Origin: JAWXBK01 sp034439975
GTDB taxonomy: Bacteria > Pseudomonadota > Alphaproteobacteria > Dongiales > Dongiaceae
Reading direction: 5' to 3'
Assembly: GCA_034439975.1 (NCBI GenBank)
Contig: JAWXBK010000021.1
Location: forward strand, 19,370 to 83,369
Length of the DNA stretch: 64,000 nucleotides
Of the stretch, positions 24,987 to 33,834 are shown one piece after another; the stretch's first letter is position 1; each line of letters begins with the position of its first letter. The notes below the pieces were generated by a model. That model saw only the letters and a program-made list of their open reading frames with translations, was not told where the DNA came from and did no database searches. A program made the translations under genes and the position numbers.

Positions 24987-26891
24987 TCAGGGTTGCGGCA
25001 GCACGACCGGTTCGGTCCCCGCGGCGCTCGTCGCCGGTGCCGCGGCCTGCATCGGCGCGGTCTCGGGCATGGCCGGCGGTTCGATCGGCGGCAGCAGGCC
25101 GAGCACATGCTGGTCGCCGAGGAAGATGTCGTCGCCCAGCAGCATCACATTCGAAAGCCAGGCATTCGCCCGCCGGCAATCGGGATGGCGATGGCCCGGC
25201 ATGCAATGGGTCGGCACGCCGTCTTCACCGATCACCAAGGTGCGGTCCTTGATTGGCCGGATCGTGATTCCCTCGGGCTCGCGCGTGAGATCGAGCGCGG
25301 TCATGCCGCGATAGCCGATCAGATCGAGCACGAGCTGCGGCAGCGCGTAGATCGGCATCGTTCCGGTATCGACCGGTCCGCGCCAGCCGTCGATCACCAG
25401 AAGCGGCGTTGCCGCATAGGTCTCCAGCATCGCCGCATCGAACGCGCCCTCGTCGGGCAGCAGCAGGCCCGATTCCGCATAGGCGCCGAAATGCTGGCCG
25501 AGGAACGGCGGATGATCGCCGAACAGCACGATCAGGGCTTCGGGGTCGGCGGCGAGAATCGTTTCGAGATGCGCGAGGAGCGCGACCGTCTTGTGCCGCA
25601 TCGTTGCGACGAAGGGGCCGACCTCGCTGGCGCCCGACGCGGTTTCGATCAGTTCGGGATAGCGTTCGTTGACGTCGTAGAGCCAGTGGCCCTGAAAGGT
25701 CAGCACGTAGTTGAAGACCGGCCGCGGATCGTCCGATGCGGCCAGCTTTTCGTCGACCTGCCGGAACAGGGACGCATCCGACAGGAACGGGCCGACGAGA
25801 TCGTCGAGAACGAAGTCGGGCGCCGCCCAATAGGTCTCGAACCCGGCCCGGCGATAGGCGTTGGTGCGGTTCCAGAAGGCCGGCGTGTTGGGATGCGAGG
25901 CGACCGTGCGATAGCCGAGCGCGCCGAGGATCTGCGGCAGGCAGGGCGCGCTGTTGGAAAATTCGCGCTCGAATTTGACCGCGCGCTCGGTCACCGGAAA
26001 GCCGCAGAGAAATTCGAACTCGGCATTCGCCGTCTGGCCGCCGAATGTGGGGCTCAGCGCGCGCGGGCTGCCGACCGATTCCCACAAGGCGCGGAAGACG
26101 GGATCGAACGGGTCCTCTTCAATGCCGGCCTTGGTGAGCAGCGCCGCATCCCAGAACGATTCCTCGACGATGACATGAATGTTGCGCGGTCTGAACTCGC
26201 TCGCGGCCGCCAGTTCGAGCGGGCGCGGCGTTGCGCGCACGACCGCCTCTTCGACCGTTGCGGCGTCCGGCACGATCGGCCGGTCGGCAACGAAGCGCGC
26301 CGTCTCCTGCATCGTGTGCAGCACGGGCCCGCGCATCTGATAGGTGCCGGCCTGGTTCCATTCGATGTAGCCGGTCAACGGATCGAGGAAGCCGATGACC
26401 CGCTGCGGTGCAAAGACGATTGCGGCCGCGATCAGTCCGAGTGCCAGCGCGGCACCGGCCGCCGGCCAACGCGGGTGAAAATTCCAGGCCAGTAAAGCGA
26501 CGAACAACAAAGGCGGCAGCAGGACGACAAATCGCGCCCATGCGGGCAGCACTTCGATCAGCGCCGGCAGCGCATAGGCATCGTCCGGCAGCATCGGTGC
26601 GCCGAGGAACGCGATCTTGGCCGCATTGCCGAGATAGAGCAGGCCAAAGAGCAAACCGAGCGCGATGCCGAACCAGAGGAGCCGGCGCGACAGCGCAAAG
26701 AGGAGGAGACCCATCCCGATCGCCGCCGCCAGATCGAGCCACCAGCGGCCCGGCGCCAGCGCCACGTCGAACACCATGACCGCCGCAATGCGCGCCGCCG
26801 CCCAGATGAGGACGGTCAGCAAAAGCGCCGCCAGCCACACGCGGGCACGCGCGCCGAACCGGGCGTTCAAGGATCGCAGGGACACGGTCAT
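24987..26891 (-). CDS. LTA-synthase-like membrane phosphoglycerol transferase (sulfatase fold)
   Basis: About 634 residues (a start at 26924 would add 11). The N-terminal third has about five membrane helices, then a large periplasmic alkaline-phosphatase-fold domain. HVIVEESFWD gives the first metal ligand, PTFGGQTANAEFEFL the nucleophilic Thr, and VLFGDHPPFLG the His/Asp ligands. The family (LtaS, OpgB/MdoB) transfers phosphoglycerol from phosphatidylglycerol; in Gram-negatives a likely acceptor is periplasmic glucan or another sugar. The C-terminus is Ala/Pro-rich and probably unstructured. Substrate inferred. Confidence 0.85.
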   Translation of the reverse strand: MTVSLRSLNARFGARARVWLAALLLTVLIWAAARIAAVMVFDVALAPGRWWLDLAAAIGMGLLLFALSRRLLWFGIALGLLFGLLYLGNAAKIAFLGAPMLPDDAYALPALIEVLPAWARFVVLLPPLLFVALLAWNFHPRWPAAGAALALGLIAAAIVFAPQRVIGFLDPLTGYIEWNQAGTYQMRGPVLHTMQETARFVADRPIVPDAATVEEAVVRATPRPLELAAASEFRPRNIHVIVEESFWDAALLTKAGIEEDPFDPVFRALWESVGSPRALSPTFGGQTANAEFEFLCGFPVTERAVKFEREFSNSAPCLPQILGALGYRTVASHPNTPAFWNRTNAYRRAGFETYWAAPDFVLDDLVGPFLSDASLFRQVDEKLAASDDPRPVFNYVLTFQGHWLYDVNERYPELIETASGASEVGPFVATMRHKTVALLAHLETILAADPEALIVLFGDHPPFLGQHFGAYAESGLLLPDEGAFDAAMLETYAATPLLVIDGWRGPVDTGTMPIYALPQLVLDLIGYRGMTALDLTREPEGITIRPIKDRTLVIGEDGVPTHCMPGHRHPDCRRANAWLSNVMLLGDDIFLGDQHVLGLLPPIEPPAMPETAPMQAAAPATSAAGTEPVVLPQP

Positions 26892-27070
26892 AGTCCTGTA
26901 ACAGCTGGGAAGCGGATTTGTCATATTACAGTGGCGAGAAAAGGGCGATAGCGACCCGGTTTGAGGGGACCGCCTGGCCCGGCGACGGCCGAAACCATCG
27001 GCAAACGGGCCCGCGCGGCGTCTGGCCGGCAGACAGGCCCCCTTGTCGCTCGCGGCAAGGACGGCGGGGC

Positions 27071-29332
27071 CTAAGAGCGGCCGGCGGTGCCTTCGATCAG
27101 GAAGGTTTCGAGCGAGCGCAGAGGCGCCGGGTCGTCGAACAGCCGCTCCATGCGGGCGGCGGTCTCGTTCTCGATATGCCGTCGCCAGGCCGCATCCTCG
27201 CCGAGCCGGACGGCAATCGCGACATAGTCCGCCTCGTTCCGCGCGACCGTGTCGCCGAGATCCATCATTGCCAGCAATGACGATGCGTGTCGCGCGCGCA
27301 TCGTCGATCCCGGCAAAGTCACAATCGGCAGACCGCAGGCGATCGCCTCATGCGCCGTATTGTTGCCGGACCAGCCGGGCGTATCGAGGAACACATGGCA
27401 GCGCCGGTTGAGGGCCAGATACTCGGCCGGCATCTGCGGCCCGTGAAAACGGCAGAACCCGGTCGCGTCGAGACCTTCGGATGCAAAGACGCGATCGAGC
27501 CGACGTCGCATCGACTTGATCTCGTTCGGTTTGTCGCCAAGAAAATTAAATCGCGCTTCCGGTAGACGCGCCGCGATTGCCGCCAATAGCGCATCGTCGC
27601 GTGGCCGGTACTTTGCGAGATTCTGGGCGCAGAGAAAATCCACATATCGATCGTCGCGCGTCTGGTCGGGTAACTGCGCGAGCAACGAGGCGATCCGCGC
27701 CTGTCCGTAACAGGAGGCCGTGTGCGCGAGCGGAACCAATGTTTCCGTCCATTGCGCGGCGCCGTCGGGCGGTTCCATCAGCGCGCTGGTCAGCGCATGG
27801 GTCATCGTCGGCAGGCCCGAGGTGATCGGATGGCCAAGCCCGTTCGCCTGGATGGGCGCGAGCCACAACGCGGCGAGCGCCTGCAACTCCATCGCCATGC
27901 CGTGATCGAGCCAGATCAGCGCATCGAGTTCGTGCGACGCGATCAGCTCGGCAAGCTTGCGCATGTCGCTCAGATGGAAAAACGCATCCGCCGCATCGCG
28001 GATCGATGTCGTATAGCCTTCTTCGATCGCGGTGCCGGCGTAATAGACATATTTCTCGAAGCCCTGCGTGCCGGTGATCCAGGCGCCATGCGTCTTCCAG
28101 ATCGAATGCTGGCGCAGATAGGCCGAGATGAATCCGACGCGTGGCCGTTCGCGCGCGGGCCGCTTTTCGGGCGGTGCGGCTAACGCCGGAAAGCGCGCCG
28201 CTGCGATGCGATGCAGCACGCGACCGTAGATCGTCTGCGCCGCCAGATTGTCGTCCTGCTGGTAATGCAGATGGAAATTATTGGCGCCCTGGATCGCGAG
28301 GAACGCCTCGGCGATGCGCTGCGGGCTGTCGAGTTTGAGATCGGCCTCGAACGATGCGATCGCGTCCATCCATTGAGCGCGCGATCGGTCGATTGCGTCC
28401 TGATCCAACGGCACCGGGTCGATCAGGTTGAGCCGCGCCCATCCTGCGCGCAGGCTCTGCGGCCGAACGCGGATCAGCCCGTCGAGTGCGCTTGCGGCGA
28501 CACCCATATCGGCGATCTCGCGGGCGGCGCGCGCCAGGGCGAGGGCCGCTTCTTCGTCGCCCGGCCGAGCGGCGAGCGCTTCTTCGGCGTCGCTGCGTGC
28601 GCCCTCGGGATCGCCAAGTCGCAATCGCGCCCGCGCGCGACCGACGAGAGCCTCGCCGCGTTCGCCCGCGGCTTCGGGTCCGGCCGATTCGCTGCTGCGT
28701 ATCGAAGCGCCGAAGGCGTTGGCGGCGTCGCGATAGCGTGCGGTCGCTAGAAATGCGAGACCGCGCACCGTCGCGACGCGTGCGGCCGTGCGTTTGTCGC
28801 CGGCTGCCGCATGTCGCAAGGCCAGATCGGCTTCGGCAAGTGCGGCATCCGCTTCGCCCGCGATCGCATGCAGCCGCGCGAGTTTGAGCCGCGTCGCCGT
28901 GCGATCCGGTGCCGCGGTCAGCACCTGCTGCCATTCGCGCCGCGCGTCGTCGAAGCGCTCGATACAGGCAAAGGCGGTGCCGAGATCGTCGCGAACGTCG
29001 ATGCGCGTGGGGGCGAGCGCCAACGCTGCGGTGAAATCGCTCGCCGCGGCGGCAAACTCGCCGGCGGCCGCACGCAGCCGTCCGAGATCGGTGACCAGAT
29101 CCGCATTCTGCGGTGCCATCGCGACCACGCGGGCGAGCCGGTCGATCGCCTCGCGCAACCGGCCGAGCCGGCCGAGCGCGAGCGCTGCCAGATGCACCGC
29201 GGCGATATTGTCGGGCGCGCGGGCGAGCAGCGAATCGCAGAGTTCGAGGCAGCGCGCAGGCGCATTTGCCCGCAATGCGGCGATCGCCGCCGCGAGCGGA
29301 CCGGATCCGGCGCCGACAGCAGGGCTCGCCAT
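27071..29332 (-). CDS. TPR protein with O-GlcNAc-transferase-like C-terminal domain (GT41)
   Basis: About 753 residues. The first ~320 residues are Ala-rich helical TPR repeats (for example LGRLRAAAGEFAAAASDFTA). The C-terminal half is a two-lobed GT-B domain of the OGT/SPINDLY type: RPRVGFISAYLRQHSIWKTH, IQANGLGHPITSG, YRPRDDALLAAIAARLPEARF and DTPGWSGNNTAHEAIACGLP, the last being the nucleotide-sugar motif. It would glycosylate protein Ser/Thr in the cytosol. The target is not known; TPR-OGTs of this kind often modify flagellins or surface proteins. ATG 29332 is used; an upstream in-frame ATG at 29365 lacks a ribosome site. Confidence 0.82.
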   Translation of the reverse strand: MASPAVGAGSGPLAAAIAALRANAPARCLELCDSLLARAPDNIAAVHLAALALGRLGRLREAIDRLARVVAMAPQNADLVTDLGRLRAAAGEFAAAASDFTAALALAPTRIDVRDDLGTAFACIERFDDARREWQQVLTAAPDRTATRLKLARLHAIAGEADAALAEADLALRHAAAGDKRTAARVATVRGLAFLATARYRDAANAFGASIRSSESAGPEAAGERGEALVGRARARLRLGDPEGARSDAEEALAARPGDEEAALALARAAREIADMGVAASALDGLIRVRPQSLRAGWARLNLIDPVPLDQDAIDRSRAQWMDAIASFEADLKLDSPQRIAEAFLAIQGANNFHLHYQQDDNLAAQTIYGRVLHRIAAARFPALAAPPEKRPARERPRVGFISAYLRQHSIWKTHGAWITGTQGFEKYVYYAGTAIEEGYTTSIRDAADAFFHLSDMRKLAELIASHELDALIWLDHGMAMELQALAALWLAPIQANGLGHPITSGLPTMTHALTSALMEPPDGAAQWTETLVPLAHTASCYGQARIASLLAQLPDQTRDDRYVDFLCAQNLAKYRPRDDALLAAIAARLPEARFNFLGDKPNEIKSMRRRLDRVFASEGLDATGFCRFHGPQMPAEYLALNRRCHVFLDTPGWSGNNTAHEAIACGLPIVTLPGSTMRARHASSLLAMMDLGDTVARNEADYVAIAVRLGEDAAWRRHIENETAARMERLFDDPAPLRSLETFLIEGTAGRS

Positions 29333-29519
29333 GCTCAGCCCGCGTCGCCAGGCGCGCCTTGGCACCGCCCTGTTTCGGTCAAATTCATCCTCTATCCGAG
29401 CGGCCGGTCGACCGTCTTTTCCACGGCCCGGCCGACCCGGCGATCATGCCGGGCCCAAAAGGGGGAGACAAGGCAAGCGGGTGGCGCCGGTCGGCGCGCC
29501 GCATGCGATAATCGAAGCA

Positions 29520-31565
29520 ATGGCGAATCGAAAACCGACCCGCTCCGCAAAACGACGCCAGCCCGCCGCGGCCAAACGGCGCCTCGCTCAGCCCCGGCTC
29601 TGGCGCAACATCGCCAAATGGACCGCGGTGGCGGCGATCTGGGGGTTGTTCCTGACCTTCTGTTTTGTCGCCTGGCTCGCCTTCGATCTGCCCGATGTCG
29701 ACACACTCAACGAAATCGACAAGCGGCCGAGTGTCACGCTCCTCGATCGCAACGGCGACATCTTCGCGACCTACGGCGATCTCTACGGCGAAACCGTGCA
29801 ACTCGCCGAGTTGCCGGTCTATCTGCCGCAGGCCGTCCTCTCGATGGAGGATCGCCGCTTCTACGATCATTCCGGCGTCGATCCGCGCGGTCTGGCGCGC
29901 GCGGTCTACACCAACATCGCCGAATGGGATCTCGTGCAGGGCGGCAGCACGATCACCCAACAGCTCGCGAAGAACGTCTTTCTGACGCATGAGCGGACGC
30001 TGCGGCGCAAGGGCCAGGAATTGCTGCTCGCGATCTGGCTCGAGCGGCATTTCACCAAGGACGAGATCCTGACGCTCTATCTCAATCGCATCTATTTCGG
30101 CGCCGGCACCTACGGTGTCGAGGCGGCTTCGCAACGCTATTTCGGAAAATCGGCGCGCGAGGTGACGGCCTATGAAGGGGCGATGCTCGCCGGCATGATC
30201 CGCGCGCCCTCGCGCTACAACCCGATCTCGAATCGCCCGCTCGCGGAAGAACGCGCCCGTGTCGTTCTCGCGGCGATGGCCGATGCCGGTTATCTCTCGG
30301 AAGGCGAAGCGGAAGCCGCCGCGGAAGGTTCGATCGGCGGCGGTTCGACCGTGATCGCGCGGGCCTCGGGCCAGTATTTCGCCGACTGGGTGATGGATCA
30401 GTTGCCGGATTTTGTCGGCCTCACCGATCGCGATCTGATCGTCGAGACGACGCTCGATCCGCGTCTGCAGGCGATCGCCGACGAGCAGATGGCGATCGTT
30501 GTTGCGGAACAGACCGAACCGGGCGGCGCCTCGCAGGGTGCCCTCATCACGATGACGCCCGATGGCGCGGTGCGCGCTCTGGTCGGCGGGCTCGATTATC
30601 GCGTGAGCCAGTTCAACCGCGCGACCCAGGCTTTGCGCCAGCCGGGTTCGGCGTTCAAGCCCTTCGTCTATCTCGCGGCGTTCGAATCCGGATTGCAGCC
30701 CGACAGTCTGATGTTCGACGGACCGGTCTCGATCGGCGGCTGGACGCCGGCCAATTACGAGGATCGCTACTATGGCGAGGTGACGTTGCGCGAGGCGATG
30801 GCGCGCTCGCTCAATTCGGTCGCAGCCCAGTTGGTTGGCCGCGTCGGCGCCGATCGCGTGGTCGAGATTGCCCAGCGCCTGGGCATCGGCACGAAGCTCA
30901 TGGCGACGCCGTCGATCGCACTCGGCACCAGCGAGGTAACGCTGGTCGATCTCACGGGCGCCTACGCGACCTTTGTCAATCAGGGTCGCGTCGTGCTGCC
31001 GCGCGGCATCGAACGCGTGCGCACGCTCGATGGCACCGTCATTTACGAGCGCAGCGGCTCGGGCGCCGGTGCGGTGGTGGCGCCACAGCAGATTGCGCAG
31101 ATGCAGGATATATTGTCGGCTGTCATCGGCTGGGGCACCGGGAAGGCCGCCGACATCGGACGGCCCGCCGGCGGCAAGACGGGAACCGGGCAGGATTATC
31201 GCGATGCCTGGTTCGTCGGCTTTACTGCCGAGCTGGTCACCGGCGTCTGGTTCGGCAATGACGACAACCGGCCGATGACCGAGGTGACCGGCGGACGGTT
31301 GCCGGCACGGCTCTGGGCGGCCTTCATGGCGCCCGCGCTCAAGGGCGAGCCGGTGCGTTCACTGCCCTGGTCGGCGCCCAGCGAGCCGCAGGTGGTGAGT
31401 GCGGAACCGCTGCCCGAGCCGTCGGCGGAGGATGGTATCGTCGACGAGATCAGCACCTTGATCGATTCGCTGTTTTCCGGCGGCGGCAATGGCGTCGCAA
31501 CGCCGAGCAACGGCGGCAACCAGACCACGACCGGCCCCGCCAGCACCGATCGCGAGCGCAAGTAA
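29520..31565 (+). CDS. Class A penicillin-binding protein 1A
   Basis: A 681-residue bifunctional peptidoglycan synthase. A basic N-terminus and one membrane helix (residues ~33-55) precede the transglycosylase domain with Glu110 in SMEDRRFYDHSG and QGGSTITQQLAKN. The transpeptidase domain has the nucleophile Ser377 in PGSAFKP (SxxK), the SLN motif in ARSLNSVAA and KTGTGQ. The C-terminus ends with a low-complexity Ser/Gly/Asn tail. ATG 29520 is used; an open reading frame far upstream runs antisense through the OGT gene and is not part of the protein. Confidence 0.93.
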   Translation: MANRKPTRSAKRRQPAAAKRRLAQPRLWRNIAKWTAVAAIWGLFLTFCFVAWLAFDLPDVDTLNEIDKRPSVTLLDRNGDIFATYGDLYGETVQLAELPVYLPQAVLSMEDRRFYDHSGVDPRGLARAVYTNIAEWDLVQGGSTITQQLAKNVFLTHERTLRRKGQELLLAIWLERHFTKDEILTLYLNRIYFGAGTYGVEAASQRYFGKSAREVTAYEGAMLAGMIRAPSRYNPISNRPLAEERARVVLAAMADAGYLSEGEAEAAAEGSIGGGSTVIARASGQYFADWVMDQLPDFVGLTDRDLIVETTLDPRLQAIADEQMAIVVAEQTEPGGASQGALITMTPDGAVRALVGGLDYRVSQFNRATQALRQPGSAFKPFVYLAAFESGLQPDSLMFDGPVSIGGWTPANYEDRYYGEVTLREAMARSLNSVAAQLVGRVGADRVVEIAQRLGIGTKLMATPSIALGTSEVTLVDLTGAYATFVNQGRVVLPRGIERVRTLDGTVIYERSGSGAGAVVAPQQIAQMQDILSAVIGWGTGKAADIGRPAGGKTGTGQDYRDAWFVGFTAELVTGVWFGNDDNRPMTEVTGGRLPARLWAAFMAPALKGEPVRSLPWSAPSEPQVVSAEPLPEPSAEDGIVDEISTLIDSLFSGGGNGVATPSNGGNQTTTGPASTDRERK

Positions 31566-31594
31566 CAGAACGAGAATCACCGTCCCACACCGGC

Positions 31595-32335
31595 ATGGAG
31601 CTCGCTATGCAGACCGATGTTCACGAAATCGCCCCGGATTTGTATCGCATTTCGACCTACGTCGACGAGTTCGGTATCCAGTTCAACCAGTTTCTGCTGC
31701 GCGACGCCGAACCGTTCCTGATGCATACCGGCATGCGCCGGATGTTTCCGGCAACGCTCGATGCGGTCGCACGAATCATCGATCCCGCCACATTGCGCTG
31801 GATCGGGTACAGCCATTTCGAGCCCGACGAATGCGGCGCGCTGAATGAGTGGTTTGGCGTCGCTCCGCACGCCACGGCGGTCTGCAGCATGGTCGGCGCG
31901 ATGGTCATGCTGGGCGATTTCTCGGATCGCCCGGCACGGCCGATGGCCGACGACGAGTTGCTCGAAACCGGCCGGCATCGGCTGCGTTTCGTTTCGACGC
32001 CGCATCTGCCGCATGGCTGGGATGCGGGTTTGTTCTTCGATGAAGCGGACAAAACACTGTTCTGCTCCGATCTTTTGTTTCAACCGGGCAATGCGAAACC
32101 GCTGAGCGAAAGCGATATCGTCGAGCCGGCCGTCGACGCGATGCGCGCCGCGCTCGAAGGGCCCATGGCAAAGGACATGCCCTATACGCGAGACACGCGC
32201 CGGCTGCTCGACCGGCTGGCAGCACTCAAGCCGCGAACGCTGGCGGTGATGCATGGCGCTTCGTTTCGAGGCGACGGTGCCGCCACCTTGCGCGGGTATG
32301 CGGACGCCGTCGATACGGTGCTCGGCACGGCATGA
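31595..32335 (+). CDS. Metallo-beta-lactamase-fold diiron protein (FprA/ODP-like), no flavodoxin domain
   Basis: A 246-residue MBL-fold protein. HFEPDE is the HxExD diiron motif of flavodiiron-type proteins, followed by TPHLPHGWDAGLF, a CSDL segment with an acidic ligand and a late His (AVMHGASFRGDG). Lacking the flavodoxin domain, it would need an external electron donor if it reduces O2 or NO. Start at ATG 31595 or 31607. It follows PBP1A by 29 bases. Function is inferred from the fold. Confidence 0.8.
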   Translation: MELAMQTDVHEIAPDLYRISTYVDEFGIQFNQFLLRDAEPFLMHTGMRRMFPATLDAVARIIDPATLRWIGYSHFEPDECGALNEWFGVAPHATAVCSMVGAMVMLGDFSDRPARPMADDELLETGRHRLRFVSTPHLPHGWDAGLFFDEADKTLFCSDLLFQPGNAKPLSESDIVEPAVDAMRAALEGPMAKDMPYTRDTRRLLDRLAALKPRTLAVMHGASFRGDGAATLRGYADAVDTVLGTA

Positions 32336-32392
32336 CGGATCGGTTCCGGCCGCCCGTTGGCGGCCTCCCCGGCCTTGTGTTTCAATGGTGCC

Positions 32393-33631
32393 ATGTCGGT
32401 TGAGGATGGCACGCCGTCGCGTCCCGATTTCCGTCGCATCGTCTGGCCGCTGGCGATTGCCGAAACGATCATCTGGGCCGGCGTCTACTATGCGTTTCCG
32501 GCGCTGCTGCCCGCCTGGGAGAGCGATCTCGGCTGGTCGAAGACGGCGCTCTCCGGCGCGTTCACTTTGTCGCTCCTGGCCGGCGCGGTCGTCACGCCGA
32601 TCGCCGGCCGCCTGATCGATCACGGTCACGGTCGCCTTGTGCTGACCGGCGGCGCCATCCTCGGCGCGATCTTCCTGCTGCTGCTCTCGCAAGTGACATT
32701 GCTCTGGCAATTCTATGCGCTCTGGATCGGGCTCGGCATTGTCATGGCCTGCTCGCTCTATCAGGCCTGCTTTGCGTTTCTCACCCATGCGCTCGGGGAA
32801 AGATCGCGGCGCGCCATTACGGTGGTGTCGCTGGTCGCCGGTTTCGCCGGTACCGTCTCTTTTCCCACCGCCCATAGTCTGGTCGCGCTTGCCGACTGGC
32901 GGCTGGCGGTCGTCGTCTTCGCGATCGCCATTCTCGTCGTTTCGGTCCCGCTTTTCTGGATCGGCGCGCGGCCGCACCCGTCCGGCGATCTGGCACTCGA
33001 GCGCGATACCAGCAAGCGGGCGATCGAGGTGATGCGGGTTGCAAGGACGGCCGTCTTCTGGCTGATGGCACTCTCTTTCGCAGCGGTTGCGATCAATCAC
33101 GGCATCATCACCACGCATATCCTGCCGATTCTCGCCGATCGCGGCGTGCATGAAGATGCCGCCGTGTTGGCGGCCGCGATGATCGGGCCGATGCAGGTCG
33201 CGGGCCGGCTCGCGATGATGGCGGCAGAGCGCCATGTCTCGACCCGCAGCATCGTCGTTGCTTGCAACCTTTCTCTGGCGGTCGCGGCCGCGTTGCTGCT
33301 CGCGGCCGGTTTCGCATCGCAGCCCGGCCTGGTCGCGGGCTTTGTGATCCTGATGGGCGCGGGCGTCGGCGTTACCAGCATCATCCGGCCGGTCGTCGTC
33401 GCTGAACTGCTCGGCCGGCGCAATTTCGGTCTGGTATCGGGTCTGCTCGCGATGCCGACCACGGCGGGATATGCGGCAGCGCCCACGCTCGCGGCGTTGC
33501 TCTGGGCCAAGGGACAGAATTGGGATCGCGGCTACGATTTCGTTCTGGTCGTTGCGATCCTGCTCGCGCTGCTCGGCCTTGCGACCGTGCTCGCCGCCTG
33601 GCGCAGCGCCAAACCGGCCGCAAGCGTCTAG
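32393..33631 (+). CDS. MFS transporter
   Basis: A 412-residue, 12-helix transporter of the Major Facilitator Superfamily. The first half shows WESDLGWSKTALSGAFTLSL and GRLIDHGHGRLVL (motif A-like, between helices 2 and 3); the second half has the matching loop GRLAMMAAERH. The pattern resembles monocarboxylate or oxalate/formate-type MFS proteins. No substrate can be assigned. ATG 32393 is chosen; a 12-residue longer version is possible. Confidence 0.85.
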   Translation: MSVEDGTPSRPDFRRIVWPLAIAETIIWAGVYYAFPALLPAWESDLGWSKTALSGAFTLSLLAGAVVTPIAGRLIDHGHGRLVLTGGAILGAIFLLLLSQVTLLWQFYALWIGLGIVMACSLYQACFAFLTHALGERSRRAITVVSLVAGFAGTVSFPTAHSLVALADWRLAVVVFAIAILVVSVPLFWIGARPHPSGDLALERDTSKRAIEVMRVARTAVFWLMALSFAAVAINHGIITTHILPILADRGVHEDAAVLAAAMIGPMQVAGRLAMMAAERHVSTRSIVVACNLSLAVAAALLLAAGFASQPGLVAGFVILMGAGVGVTSIIRPVVVAELLGRRNFGLVSGLLAMPTTAGYAAAPTLAALLWAKGQNWDRGYDFVLVVAILLALLGLATVLAAWRSAKPAASV

Positions 33632-33834
33632 GAACCGATCGCTATCCGATCTCTTTCGGTGAGCAGCCGGAGTGCCGGCCGGTGACTGGATTATTGGGAT
33701 AATCAACGTTCTGTGATACCGCCGGTGAAGCATCGACCCATCGGTCCCGCGCGCGATACTGTGCGGGGCGTCGTCGCCCGTGGCGCGACCGAAGCTCGCC
33801 CCGCGTCCGATGCGAATCTCCGCGAAGGAACCCG

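Noticed and set aside
28788..29519. N-terminal extension of PBP1A
   Set aside because: It runs antisense through the TPR-OGT gene and has Ala/Ser/Arg composition; the membrane helix and basic N-terminus start at 29520.
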